DNA of 64,000 nucleotides from Streptomyces griseoflavus (GTDB lineage Bacteria; Actinomycetota; Actinomycetes; Streptomycetales; Streptomycetaceae): NCBI RefSeq assembly GCF_014649995.1, contig NZ_BMUC01000018.1, positions 1 to 64,000 on the forward strand, in the 5' to 3' direction. Positions within the stretch are counted from its first letter, which is position 1. The number at the start of each line of letters is the position of its first letter. The notes beneath the pieces are model-generated. The model did no database searches, had not been told where the DNA came from, and saw only the letters and a program-made list of their open reading frames with translations. Position numbers and translations under genes: made by a program. This document shows, piece after piece, positions 8,335 through 16,579 of this stretch.

Positions 8335-8450
8335 CGACCCTGGCCGGACCCTGATATCGGTCCCTGAGCCGGGACAGGGAAGCGGACGGGGAACCGGCGG
8401 CGCGGAGATCAGGGGAGTCTCCGGGACGGACCCTGATGCTCCGGCAACCC
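8335..8450. promoter_or_regulatory. Divergent promoter region with repeated GACCCTGA motif
   Basis: The 179 bp between the PspC gene and the kinase gene contain GACCCTGA at 8347-8354, GTCCCTGA at 8360-8367, GACCCTGA at 8429-8436, a partial copy near 8337, and an inverted version (atcagggga) near 8409-8417. GGACC/GGTCC also forms a small palindrome at 8346-8363. Repeats in both promoter-proximal halves suit autoregulation by the adjacent LuxR-type regulator. Confidence 0.45.
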
Positions 8451-8471
8451 GGGCGTGTGACCATCATTGGC

Positions 8472-9764
8472 ATGTCGGAAGCCGCAGCAGCGCCAGTCGT
8501 CGAGCCGCGGCCGCCGCGCAAGCTCTACCGCAGCAGTGACGGACGCTGGCTCGGTGGCGTGGCGCGGGGGCTCGCCGGACACCTCGGGCTGCCCGTGATC
8601 TGGGTGCGTCTCGTCTTCGTCGCCCTGTTCATGGCCGACGGTCTCGGCGCCCTGCTGTACGCCGCGTTCTGGTTCTTCGTACCGCTCGGTGTCGGAGGGG
8701 TGGACGCGCAGAAGCAGACCCCGCCGGTGACGACCGAGACCGCGCCGGACGGCCGGCGCAGGCTCGTCACCCGCAGACCCGACAAGGGGCAGATCGTCGC
8801 CCTGCTGCTCATGGTCGTGGTGGCCATGGTCTTCGTGGGCAGCGTCGACCTGAACAACGGCACCAGGGCCTACCTCTGGCCGACCGTCCTGGTCGGCGCG
8901 GGTGTCGCCCTGGTGTGGCGGCAGGCGGACAACGCGCGGCGGGCCCGCTGGATGGAGGCCGGCCGCCGCCGGCGCACCGTCACGCTGCTGCGTGCCGTGG
9001 CCGGTGTGCTGCTGGTGACGGCGGGCGCCTCGGGCATCTTCGTCCTGCGGGGGTCCGGCAGCCACCTCGGCTCGGTGCTCCAGGCGGCCCTCGCGGTCCT
9101 CGTGGGCATCACGCTCCTCGCCGGCCCCTACCTGGTGCGCATGACGCAGGACCTCTCCGAGGAGCGCCTGATGCGCATCCGCGCGCAGGAACGCGCCGAG
9201 GTCGCCGCCCACGTCCACGACTCGGTGCTGCACACCCTCACCCTGATCCAGCGCAACGCGGACAACGCCGGCGAGGTGCGCCGGCTGGCCCGTGCCCAGG
9301 AGCGCGACCTGCGCGCCTGGCTCTACAAGCCGGAGGGCAACGGGAAGGACGAGGACGACGAGCCCACCACCCTCGCCGAGGCCGTGAAGCGCAACGCCGC
9401 CGAGGTCGAGGACAAGCACGGCGTCCCCCTCGAGGTCGTCGTCGTCGGCGACTGCCCGCTCGACGAGAGGATCGGCGCACAGATGCAGGCCGCGCGGGAA
9501 GCAATGGTCAACGCCGCCAAGTACGGTGGCGAGGGAGGCGCGGTGCAGGTCTACGCCGAAGTCGAGGGGAAGAAGGTCTTCGTGTCGGTCCGTGACCGTG
9601 GCCCCGGCTTCGACCTGGAGTCGATACCCGCCGACCGGATGGGCGTCAGAGAATCGATCATCGGCCGCATGGAGCGCAACGGCGGCACGGCGCGGCTGCG
9701 CGCGGTGCCCGACGGCGGCACGGAGGTCGAGCTGGAGATGGAGAGGGCGGAGAAGACGTCATGA
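8472..9764 (+). CDS. PspC domain sensor histidine kinase
   Basis: This 430-residue membrane kinase has a PspC domain at residues about 18-80 (RWLGGVARGLAGHLGLPVIW), additional helices to about residue 235, then a cytoplasmic kinase core. The phosphoacceptor is the His in AAHVHDSVLHTLTLIQ, a variant of the HisKA_3 box. The ATPase domain shows the N-box (AREAMVNAAKYGG) and the G-boxes (VRDRGPGFD, then MGVRESIIGRM). Its stop overlaps the regulator start in ATGA. I chose ATG 8472 because the PspC-kinase family begins close to this point; no good ribosome site exists, and GTG 8457 is the alternative. It probably senses envelope stress. Confidence 0.88.
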   Translation: MSEAAAAPVVEPRPPRKLYRSSDGRWLGGVARGLAGHLGLPVIWVRLVFVALFMADGLGALLYAAFWFFVPLGVGGVDAQKQTPPVTTETAPDGRRRLVTRRPDKGQIVALLLMVVVAMVFVGSVDLNNGTRAYLWPTVLVGAGVALVWRQADNARRARWMEAGRRRRTVTLLRAVAGVLLVTAGASGIFVLRGSGSHLGSVLQAALAVLVGITLLAGPYLVRMTQDLSEERLMRIRAQERAEVAAHVHDSVLHTLTLIQRNADNAGEVRRLARAQERDLRAWLYKPEGNGKDEDDEPTTLAEAVKRNAAEVEDKHGVPLEVVVVGDCPLDERIGAQMQAAREAMVNAAKYGGEGGAVQVYAEVEGKKVFVSVRDRGPGFDLESIPADRMGVRESIIGRMERNGGTARLRAVPDGGTEVELEMERAEKTS

Positions 9765-10504
9765 GCGAGCCGACCGAGGCGAACGCGACGGCGGGAGCGG
9801 GGCAGGGATCCGAGTCCGGCGAGCCGGCCGGGAGCACCGCCGGACGTCATGTGCGGGTCGTCCTCGTCGACGACCACCGCATGTTCCGCACGGGGGTCCA
9901 GGCCGAGATCGGGCAGACCGCGCAGACGGGTGTCGAAGTGGTCGGCGAGGCCGCCGACGTCGACCAGGCGGTCACGGTCATCACCGCGACCCGGCCCGAG
10001 GTAGTCCTGCTCGACGTGCATCTTCCCGGTGGCGGCGGCGTCGAAGTGCTGCGCCGCTGCGCTCCGTTGATGGCGGACACCGAGCAGCCGGTCCGCTTCC
10101 TCGCGCTGTCCGTGTCGGACGCGGCGGAGGACGTGATCGGGGTGATCCGGGGCGGCGCCCGCGGCTACGTCACCAAGACGATCACCGGGACCGACCTGGT
10201 CGACTCGATCTTCCGGGTCCAGGAGGGCGACGCCGTCTTCTCGCCGCGGCTGGCCGGCTTCGTCCTGGACGCCTTCGCGTCGACCGACGCCCCGCCGGTC
10301 GACGAGGACATGGACCGCCTCACCCAGCGCGAGCGGGAGGTACTGCGGCTGATCGCCCGGGGATACGCGTACAAGGAGATCGCCAAGCAGCTGTTCATCT
10401 CGGTGAAGACGGTCGAGTCCCATGTGTCGGCGGTGCTGCGCAAGCTCCAGCTGTCCAACCGTCACGAGCTGACCCGCTGGGCGACGGCACGCCGGCTGGT
10501 GTGA
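9761..10504 (+). CDS. LuxR/NarL family response regulator
   Basis: This 247-residue partner of the PspC-type kinase overlaps it by 4 bp. The receiver domain (about 28-150) has the acidic pocket LVDDHR, the phosphorylated Asp in VVLLDVHLPG and the conserved Lys in YVTKTI. The C-terminal HTH (about 185-245) has the NarL/LuxR signature LTQREREVLRLIARG followed by KEIAKQLFISVKTVESHVS. The 27-residue N-terminal extension is acidic and disordered. It probably controls the divergent PspC gene and its own operon through the GACCCTGA repeats. Confidence 0.93.
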   Translation: MSEPTEANATAGAGQGSESGEPAGSTAGRHVRVVLVDDHRMFRTGVQAEIGQTAQTGVEVVGEAADVDQAVTVITATRPEVVLLDVHLPGGGGVEVLRRCAPLMADTEQPVRFLALSVSDAAEDVIGVIRGGARGYVTKTITGTDLVDSIFRVQEGDAVFSPRLAGFVLDAFASTDAPPVDEDMDRLTQREREVLRLIARGYAYKEIAKQLFISVKTVESHVSAVLRKLQLSNRHELTRWATARRLV

Positions 10505-10523
10505 ACCGGGGGCGCGCGGCCGC

Positions 10524-11573
10524 TCAACTCACACGCGTGGCGCCCGCGAAGGGCATCTCGTCGACGGGGGCCAGGCGTACGGGCGCCGAGGGGTTCGGGG
10601 CGTGGATCATCCTGCCGTCGCCGACGTAGATGCCGACGTGGCTGATGCCGGAGTAGAAGAAGACCAGGTCGCCGGGGAGCAGCTCGGAGCGGGCGACGCG
10701 GCGGCCGGCGGCGATCTGGGCGTAGGTGGTACGGGGCAGGGCGACGCCGGCGGAGTGGTACGCGGCCTGGACGAGGCCCGAGCAGTCGAAGGCGTCCGGG
10801 CCGGTCGCGCCCCAGACGTAGGGGCTGCCGATCTTCTCGTAAGCGTAGGCGACGGCCTCCGCGGCGCGGGGGCCGGGGGCCCGGGAGGTGACGGAGACGG
10901 GGGCGGCCGGGCCGGCACCGGCGTCCGAGGAGCGCGCGGCCTGGCCGGCGCCGCTGCCGCGCTGCCCGGGTGCCAGGTCGGCCAGCAGACGGCGGGCGGC
11001 GGTCAGCTTGCCGGTGATCGTCTTCCGGTGCCGCTCCAGCTCTGCCCGGTGGGACGTCAGCGACTCCGCCTCGGCGCGGGCCGCCCCGCGCAACTGCTCG
11101 ATCTCCCGGAGCCTGCTGCGGACGCGCCCCACCTGTGCCTTCTGGCGGCTGCCCACGCGTTCGGCGAGGGCGGCGCCCTCCAGGTAGCCGTCCGGGTCGT
11201 CGGTCAGGATCAGTTGCAGGGCGGGGTCGAGGCCGCCGCCCCGGTACTGTGCCGCCGCCACCGAACCGAGGGCCTCGCGCGCGTCGTCGAGCCGGGCCTT
11301 CCCGCGAGCGGTCTCGTCCTGCAGGGCGCGCAGCCGGCGTTGGGCCGACTCGGCCTTCTCCTTCGCGCCGTTGTACTTCTCGGTGGCGGCCTCCGCCTCC
11401 CGGTAGAGCCGGGCGACGTCGGCCCTGACCTGCTCCGGTGTCCGCTGGGGTTCGGCGAGCGCGGGCCCGTCGAGGCCGGTCGCGGCGGCCGCGCCGGCGA
11501 GGGCGACGGTGGCGGCGGCGCGGGCCGTGCGACCGCCCGCCGTGCGCTTCCCGGTCCTGCGGTGCGCTGCCAC
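10524..11573 (-). CDS. C40 family NlpC/P60 cell-wall endopeptidase (copy 1)
   Basis: This 349-residue exported peptidoglycan hydrolase has an N-terminal signal peptide, a long coiled coil (about 45-215, rich in Ala/Glu/Arg), a linker, and a C-terminal NlpC/P60 domain (about 235-349). The catalytic Cys is in FDCSGLV, the His in SHVGIYVGDG, and the third polar residue follows in MIHAPNP. Such enzymes cleave D-Glu to diaminopimelate bonds; the coiled coil resembles the RipA/FtsEX-controlled hydrolases. The GTG start has GGAGGAGAGAGGGAG upstream. It is paralogous to the gene at 12321-13493 but lacks that gene's riboswitch. Confidence 0.92.
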   Translation of the reverse strand: MAAHRRTGKRTAGGRTARAAATVALAGAAAATGLDGPALAEPQRTPEQVRADVARLYREAEAATEKYNGAKEKAESAQRRLRALQDETARGKARLDDAREALGSVAAAQYRGGGLDPALQLILTDDPDGYLEGAALAERVGSRQKAQVGRVRSRLREIEQLRGAARAEAESLTSHRAELERHRKTITGKLTAARRLLADLAPGQRGSGAGQAARSSDAGAGPAAPVSVTSRAPGPRAAEAVAYAYEKIGSPYVWGATGPDAFDCSGLVQAAYHSAGVALPRTTYAQIAAGRRVARSELLPGDLVFFYSGISHVGIYVGDGRMIHAPNPSAPVRLAPVDEMPFAGATRVS

Positions 11574-11935
11574 CTGAACTCCCTCTCTCCTCCACGGCCA
11601 CCCCGGGCGGGCTGCCGTCCGGCGGTCCGGCGGCGGGAGTGCACAGGGGGAGCCGTCCGCCGCCGGACCGTCTTCGGCGGTGGTGTCCGGCTGCCGCCCT
11701 TGGCCCGGGCGGCGATGGTGAGCCGGTCACCTGGGGCAGGAGGCTAGGCCCCGCCGGGCGGCGCGGGTGGCGGGTTGTGCGGAAGTGGCGGGAGCGGACC
11801 GACGGGTGACCGTAAGTGACCGGGAGGCTGCTCCGGCTCTCCCGCTTCTACTCTGAGTGATGACCGATGAGGGGAAGGACGGCGGGGCGAGGGCGCCGGA
11901 GTGGTACGGGAGGCGTGTGGTTAGGCTCCGGCCTC
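11574..11935. other. Divergent intergenic region, NlpC/P60 copy 1 and small membrane protein
   Basis: This 362-bp region has a strong ribosome site for the minus-strand peptidase directly before its GTG. On the plus strand TAGGCT (11922-11927) ends 8 bp before the next gene's ATG, suggesting a leaderless transcript. No riboswitch core comparable to that before the second peptidase is present, and I see no other gene. Confidence 0.5.
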
Positions 11936-12289
11936 ATGGACGTACTCACCCACATCTTCGTCGGTCTGCACATCATCGGTATCGCGTCGCTGCTCGGGGG
12001 CTTCCTCACCCAGATGAAGGCGATGGGCGAGGGCACCGCCCGCTTCAGCCCCGCGATGCTGCACGGCGCGCTGACCATGCTCGTCACCGGCATAGCCCTG
12101 GTCGGCCTCAACGAGGCGCAGGACCACACCGTCGACCACGTGAAGATCGGCGTGAAGCTGGCCCTGCTGATCGTCATCCTCGGCCTGGTCTACGTGAAGC
12201 GCGACGACGAGAAGGTGGACAAGGGCCTGTTCGGCCTGGTCGGCCTGCTGACCGTGACGAACGTCTTCATCGCCGTGCTGTGGACCTGA
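11936..12289 (+). CDS. Small four-helix membrane protein
   Basis: This 117-residue protein is almost wholly hydrophobic, with four predicted helices (LTHIFVGLHIIGIASLLGGF, LHGALTMLVTGIALVGL, KLALLIVILGLVYV, GLVGLLTVTNVFIAVLW). Similar small proteins are common and conserved in Streptomyces, but I know no function. ATG 11936 is chosen because the sequence before it is not conserved-looking and a -10 hexamer lies 8 bp upstream, so the mRNA is probably leaderless. It lies between the two NlpC/P60 genes and converges with the second. Confidence 0.7.
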   Translation: MDVLTHIFVGLHIIGIASLLGGFLTQMKAMGEGTARFSPAMLHGALTMLVTGIALVGLNEAQDHTVDHVKIGVKLALLIVILGLVYVKRDDEKVDKGLFGLVGLLTVTNVFIAVLWT

Positions 12290-12320
12290 CCGCCTCCGCG
12301 CAGGTCCACTCCCGGCCGGG

Positions 12321-13493
12321 TCAGGCGGGGCGCACCACGCTGTGCACCGAGGACTCGCCGTCGTAGAAGATCGACTCCTCGCGGACGTACGTGCCGGGCT
12401 TCGGGGCGTGGATCATCATGCCGTTGCCGATGTAGAGGCCCACGTGGGTGACGTCGTCGTAGAAGAACACGAGGTCACCGGGTCGCGCCTGGGACACGGG
12501 GACCGTGGTGCCGGCGTTCACCTGGTCGTAGGTGGTGCGCGGCAGGGCGACCCCGGCGGCCTTCCAGGCGGCCTGGGTGAGGCCGGAGCAGTCGTAGGAG
12601 CCGGGCCCGGTGGCGCCCCACACGTACGGCTTGCCGATCTGGGCGCGGGCGAAGGCGATGGCCTTCTCGGCCTTGGTTCCGTACGAGGAGCCCGCCGAGG
12701 CGGACGGTGAGGTGGCCGAGCCGGAGGATCCGGTGCCGTCCGGGCCGCCGCCGTCCTGCTGGGCCGCCTCCTCCCGGGCCTGCTGCTCCGCCTGCTGCCG
12801 GGCGAGCTCGGCGGCCTGGCGGGCGGCCTCCTCCTGCTTCTCCTTCTCGATCGCGGCGAGCCGCGCCTTCTCCTCGGCGGTCAGCTTCGACATCAGCTCG
12901 CGCGCGTCGGTGAGCTTCTTCTGGACGGTGGCCTTGGCCGTCTTCAGGTCGTCCTGCGACTCGGTGAGCGTCCGGAGGCTCTCCGTGGCCTCCTGGCGCT
13001 TCTTCATCGTCTCGGACTGCTGGGTGACGTAGTCGTCGACCGCCTGCTTCTGGCGGCCGGTCACCCGGTCCATCACCTGGCGCTGGTCGAAGACGTCCTG
13101 CGGGGTGTCTGCGAGCAGGAAGGTCGCGGTGTCGGGGACGCCGGCGCCGGTCCGGTACTGCGCGGCGGCGAAGGAACCCAGTTCCTCGCGCGCGTCGTTG
13201 AGCTTCTGGGTGCGCTTGGCCACGTCGTCCAGGAGGGTGTCGACGCGCTTGCGCTGCTTGGTGGTCTTCTCCTTGGCCGCGTTGTACTTCTCGGTCGCCG
13301 ACTCGGCCTGGCGGTAGAGGTCGCCGACCTTCTTCTCGACCTCCTCCAGACTCGGCTTGTCGTCGTCCGTGGGGGCGGCGTTGGCCGTCTGGGAGAGCAG
13401 GGCGACGGAGGTCAGGGCGGCCGTGGCCAGGGCCGGGGTCCGTATGCCTGCCACGCGCGTGCCGGGGGTGCGCGACTTGCGGTGCGACGCCAA
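12321..13493 (-). CDS. C40 family NlpC/P60 cell-wall endopeptidase (copy 2)
   Basis: This 390-residue exported hydrolase has a signal peptide ending near TANAAP, an extended coiled coil (about 50-230, with a Glu/Ala/Gln-rich end), a Ser/Gly linker and a C-terminal NlpC/P60 domain. The catalytic Cys is in YDCSGLTQAAW, the His in THVGLYIGNG, and the third residue in MIHAPKPG. The start is TTG 13491-13493 with GGAAGGAG 9 nt upstream; it gives the usual MASHRK opening of this family. A c-di-AMP riboswitch directly upstream suggests that wall hydrolysis is tied to turgor and c-di-AMP level. Confidence 0.93.
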   Translation of the reverse strand: MASHRKSRTPGTRVAGIRTPALATAALTSVALLSQTANAAPTDDDKPSLEEVEKKVGDLYRQAESATEKYNAAKEKTTKQRKRVDTLLDDVAKRTQKLNDAREELGSFAAAQYRTGAGVPDTATFLLADTPQDVFDQRQVMDRVTGRQKQAVDDYVTQQSETMKKRQEATESLRTLTESQDDLKTAKATVQKKLTDARELMSKLTAEEKARLAAIEKEKQEEAARQAAELARQQAEQQAREEAAQQDGGGPDGTGSSGSATSPSASAGSSYGTKAEKAIAFARAQIGKPYVWGATGPGSYDCSGLTQAAWKAAGVALPRTTYDQVNAGTTVPVSQARPGDLVFFYDDVTHVGLYIGNGMMIHAPKPGTYVREESIFYDGESSVHSVVRPA

Positions 13494-13504
13494 GGGAGGC
13501 GACT

Positions 13505-13670
13505 CCTTCCACTGCTCCGCCTACCGGGTCAGCGGTGGGGGGCACCTCCCAGGCCGTCCAGGCACTGGGGGAGGGTTCGGGCGGGTGGTTCGGAAGGGTT
13601 GCCCTACGGCCGCTCCGCGCGGGAGCGGTCCGATTCACCCCAGGGATTCGGTGGGTCCCCGGCTCCGGCT
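13505..13670 (-). ncRNA. ydaO-type cyclic di-AMP riboswitch
   Basis: The minus-strand leader of the NlpC/P60 gene contains the three conserved blocks of the ydaO aptamer in order: CTGGGGTGAATCGG near 13641, GTAGGGCAACCC then TTCCGAACC near 13585-13610, and CTGACCCGGTAGGCGGAGC near 13515-13533. The last block runs into the ribosome site. Known members of this class bind c-di-AMP and repress cell-wall hydrolase and K+ transport genes when it is high. The exact 5' boundary is not certain. Confidence 0.88.
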
Positions 13671-13970
13671 GTCGCGGCGGACAGTGACGGACTCGGCGGA
13701 GGCCGCGCGGTCCGGCGAGGTTCGCCGGCGGGGGACGAGCGGCCTGCCCGCACCGTAGCCAACGGGTGTGGTGCCTGTGAAGGTTGATGGGTGATATGCC
13801 CGATACATTTTTGTGACCTTCCGCGACTGGTCACCCAGGGTGAGGGAGCGGTCCTGGAGGGTGGGCGTCCGCGCGACGGCCGGGGCCGGGAGCCCGCGCT
13901 GTCAGGGGACCGGGGGATGTTTCCGGGGTGGCACCTCGTTGTCGGTGGGGCACCCTAGACTCGGAGAGCG
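13671..13970. other. Divergent upstream region, riboswitch gene and pcrA
   Basis: On the minus strand this holds the promoter of the riboswitch transcript, which I cannot place precisely; the patch around 13795-13815 is AT-rich. On the plus strand TAGACT (13956-13961) is a good -10 box nine bases before the pcrA ATG. No gene is seen. Confidence 0.45.
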
Positions 13971-16454
13971 ATGAGCAGCCTCTTTGACGACAGCTTCCTG
14001 GCGGACCTCCAGGCCCAGCGGAGCCCAGCGGACGAGCCCCCGCCACCGCCCGAGGACGAGCACGCGCCGGAGACCGTTCCGGACGACCTGTTCGGCGGGA
14101 AGTTCGACGTGCCGCCGGACCGGGACGCCTACTACCGCGACGGCGCCCCGCGCCCCGTGATCGACGCCGCGGCGCTGCTGGAAGGGCTGAACGACAACCA
14201 GCGCGCCGCCGTCGTGCACTCCGGCACCCCGCTGCTCATCGTGGCCGGCGCCGGTTCCGGCAAGACCCGCGTCCTCACCCACCGCATCGCCCACCTGCTG
14301 GCCGAGCGGCACGTCCACCCGGGCCAGATCCTCGCGATCACCTTCACCAACAAGGCCGCGGGCGAGATGAAGGAGCGCGTCGAGCAGCTCGTCGGACCGC
14401 GGGCGAACGCGATGTGGGTCATGACGTTCCACAGCGCGTGCGTGCGCATCCTGCGCCGCGAGAGCAAGAAACTCGGCTTCACGTCGTCGTTCTCGATCTA
14501 CGACGCCGCCGACTCCAAGCGCCTGATGGCCCTGGTCTGCCGTGACCTGGACCTCGACCCCAAGCGTTTCCCGCCGAAGTCCTTCAGCGCCAAGATCAGC
14601 AACCTGAAGAACGAGCTGATCGACGAGGAGGACTTCGCCGCCCAGGCGACCGACGGCTTCGAGAAGACCCTCGCCCAGGCGTACGCGCTGTACCAGTCGC
14701 GGCTTCGCGAGGCGAACGCGCTGGACTTCGACGACCTGATCATGACGACGGTCAACCTGCTCCGCGCCTTCCCCGACGTCGCCGAGCACTACCGCCGCCG
14801 CTTCCGGCACGTCCTGGTGGACGAGTACCAGGACACCAACCACGCGCAGTACGCGCTGGTCCGCGAACTGGTCGGCACCCCCTCCGAGCACCCCGTCGAC
14901 GTACCGCCGGAGGCCGAGGTGCCGCCCGCCGAGCTGTGCGTGGTGGGTGACGCCGACCAGTCGATCTACGCCTTCCGCGGTGCGACGATCCGCAACATCC
15001 TCCAGTTCGAGGAGGACTACCCGGAGGCGACCACGATCCTGCTGGAGCAGAACTACCGCTCCACCCAGACCATCCTGAGCGCCGCCAACGCCGTCATCGA
15101 GCGCAACGAGTCGCGCCGCCCGAAGAACCTGTGGACCAAGGCCGGCTCCGGCGCGCGGATCACCGGATACGTCGCGGACACCGAGCACGACGAGGCGCAG
15201 TTCGTCGCCGACGAGATAGACCGCCTCACCGACGCGGGCGAGGCCAAGGCGGGCGATGTCGCGGTCTTCTACCGCACCAACGCCCAGTCCCGTGTCTTCG
15301 AGGAGATCTTCATCCGCGTCGGCCTGCCCTACAAGGTCGTCGGCGGTGTGCGCTTCTACGAGCGCAAGGAGGTCCGGGACGTCCTGGCCTACCTGCGGGT
15401 GCTCGCCAACCCCGAGGACTCGGTGCCGCTGCGCCGCATCCTCAACGTGCCCAAGCGGGGCATCGGCGACCGCGCCGAAGCCATGATCGACGCCCTCGCC
15501 CAGCGCGAGAAGATCAGTTTCCCGCAGGCGCTGAAGCGCGTCGACGAGGCGTACGGCATGGCCGCGCGCTCGTCGAACGCCGTGAAGCGGTTCAACACGC
15601 TGATGGAGGACCTTCGTACGGTCGTCGAGTCCGGCGCGGGCCCGGCCACCGTCCTGGAGGCGATCCTCGAACGCACCGGCTACCTGGCCGAGTTGCAGGC
15701 GTCCACCGACCCGCAGGACGAGACCCGGATCGAGAACCTCCAGGAACTCGCCGCCGTCGCGCTGGAATTCGAGCAGGAGCGCGGCGAGGGCGAGTCGGTC
15801 ACGCTGTCCGACTTCCTGGAGCAGGTGGCCCTGGTCGCCGACTCCGACCAGATCCCCGACGAGGACGAGGACGGTTCGGGCGTCATCACCCTGATGACCC
15901 TGCACACCGCCAAGGGCCTGGAGTTCCCGGTCGTCTTCCTGACCGGCATGGAGGACGGCGTCTTCCCGCACATGCGCGCCCTCGGCCAGACCAAGGAACT
16001 GGAGGAGGAGCGGCGCCTGGCGTACGTCGGCATCACCCGGGCGCGGGAGCGGCTCTACCTCACCCGGTCGACGCTGCGCAGCGCGTGGGGCCAGCCGTCG
16101 TACAACCCGCCCTCCCGCTTCCTGGAGGAGATCCCGGCCGCCCACCTGGAGTGGAAGCGGACGGGGTCGAGCGCGCCCGCGTCCTCCGGACCGGTGTCGG
16201 GGGTCGCGGCCTCGCTGTCGTCGTCCCGCTCCCGCTCGTCGGCCTCGGGCGCCTCCGGCTTCGCCACCCGGCGGACGGCGGAGAAGCCCGTGGTGTCACT
16301 GGCGGTCGGGGACCGGGTCACGCACGACCAGTTCGGCCTCGGCACGGTGGTCGGGGTGAAGGGCACGGGCGCGAACGCGGAGGCGACGATCGACTTCGGG
16401 GAGTCCAAGCCCAAGCGTCTGCTGCTGCGGTACGCGCCGGTGGAGAAGCTGTAG
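13971..16454 (+). CDS. pcrA: ATP-dependent DNA helicase PcrA/UvrD
   Basis: This 827-residue superfamily 1A 3'-5' helicase acts in nucleotide excision repair, mismatch processing and removal of RecA or stalled polymerase. Motif I is VAGAGSGKTR near residue 92, motif Ia is ITFTNKAAGEMKERV, motif II is LVDEYQDTNHAQ, motif III is GDADQSIYAFRGA, motif IV is LEQNYRST, and motifs V/VI are LMTLHTAKGLEFPVVF and RRLAYVGITRARERLYL. A Ser-rich linker leads to the C-terminal Tudor-like PcrA domain (VGDRVTHDQFGLGTVVGVKG). The acidic N-terminal 60 residues are usual in actinobacteria. It is a single gene ended by a very strong hairpin. Confidence 0.97.
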   Translation: MSSLFDDSFLADLQAQRSPADEPPPPPEDEHAPETVPDDLFGGKFDVPPDRDAYYRDGAPRPVIDAAALLEGLNDNQRAAVVHSGTPLLIVAGAGSGKTRVLTHRIAHLLAERHVHPGQILAITFTNKAAGEMKERVEQLVGPRANAMWVMTFHSACVRILRRESKKLGFTSSFSIYDAADSKRLMALVCRDLDLDPKRFPPKSFSAKISNLKNELIDEEDFAAQATDGFEKTLAQAYALYQSRLREANALDFDDLIMTTVNLLRAFPDVAEHYRRRFRHVLVDEYQDTNHAQYALVRELVGTPSEHPVDVPPEAEVPPAELCVVGDADQSIYAFRGATIRNILQFEEDYPEATTILLEQNYRSTQTILSAANAVIERNESRRPKNLWTKAGSGARITGYVADTEHDEAQFVADEIDRLTDAGEAKAGDVAVFYRTNAQSRVFEEIFIRVGLPYKVVGGVRFYERKEVRDVLAYLRVLANPEDSVPLRRILNVPKRGIGDRAEAMIDALAQREKISFPQALKRVDEAYGMAARSSNAVKRFNTLMEDLRTVVESGAGPATVLEAILERTGYLAELQASTDPQDETRIENLQELAAVALEFEQERGEGESVTLSDFLEQVALVADSDQIPDEDEDGSGVITLMTLHTAKGLEFPVVFLTGMEDGVFPHMRALGQTKELEEERRLAYVGITRARERLYLTRSTLRSAWGQPSYNPPSRFLEEIPAAHLEWKRTGSSAPASSGPVSGVAASLSSSRSRSSASGASGFATRRTAEKPVVSLAVGDRVTHDQFGLGTVVGVKGTGANAEATIDFGESKPKRLLLRYAPVEKL

Positions 16455-16460
16455 CCGAAA

Positions 16461-16507
16461 GCCGGTGACCCGCGAGCCCCGGCCGACGGGGCTCGCGGGT
16501 CACCGGC
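16461..16507. terminator. Strong hairpin between convergent pcrA and M23 peptidase genes
   Basis: A perfect 21-bp stem (16461-16481 with 16487-16507) with a 5-nt loop stands 7 bp after the pcrA stop and 70 bp before the end of the minus-strand peptidase gene. It should work on both strands; T-rich TGTTCGGTGCTGT follows on the plus strand. Confidence 0.85.
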
Positions 16508-16579
16508 TGTTCGGTGCTGTCTGCCGTGCCCGGGCCGCCCGGCCGTCCGGGCCACCCGGACCGTTCGGAGCGCTCGGCC

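Noticed and set aside
13482-13787. Plus-strand short frames across the riboswitch region
   Set aside because: They lie antisense to a conserved RNA element and show no protein-like sequence.
13902-16145. 747-codon minus-strand frame across pcrA
   Set aside because: An antisense shadow of the helicase gene; no motifs and no ribosome site.
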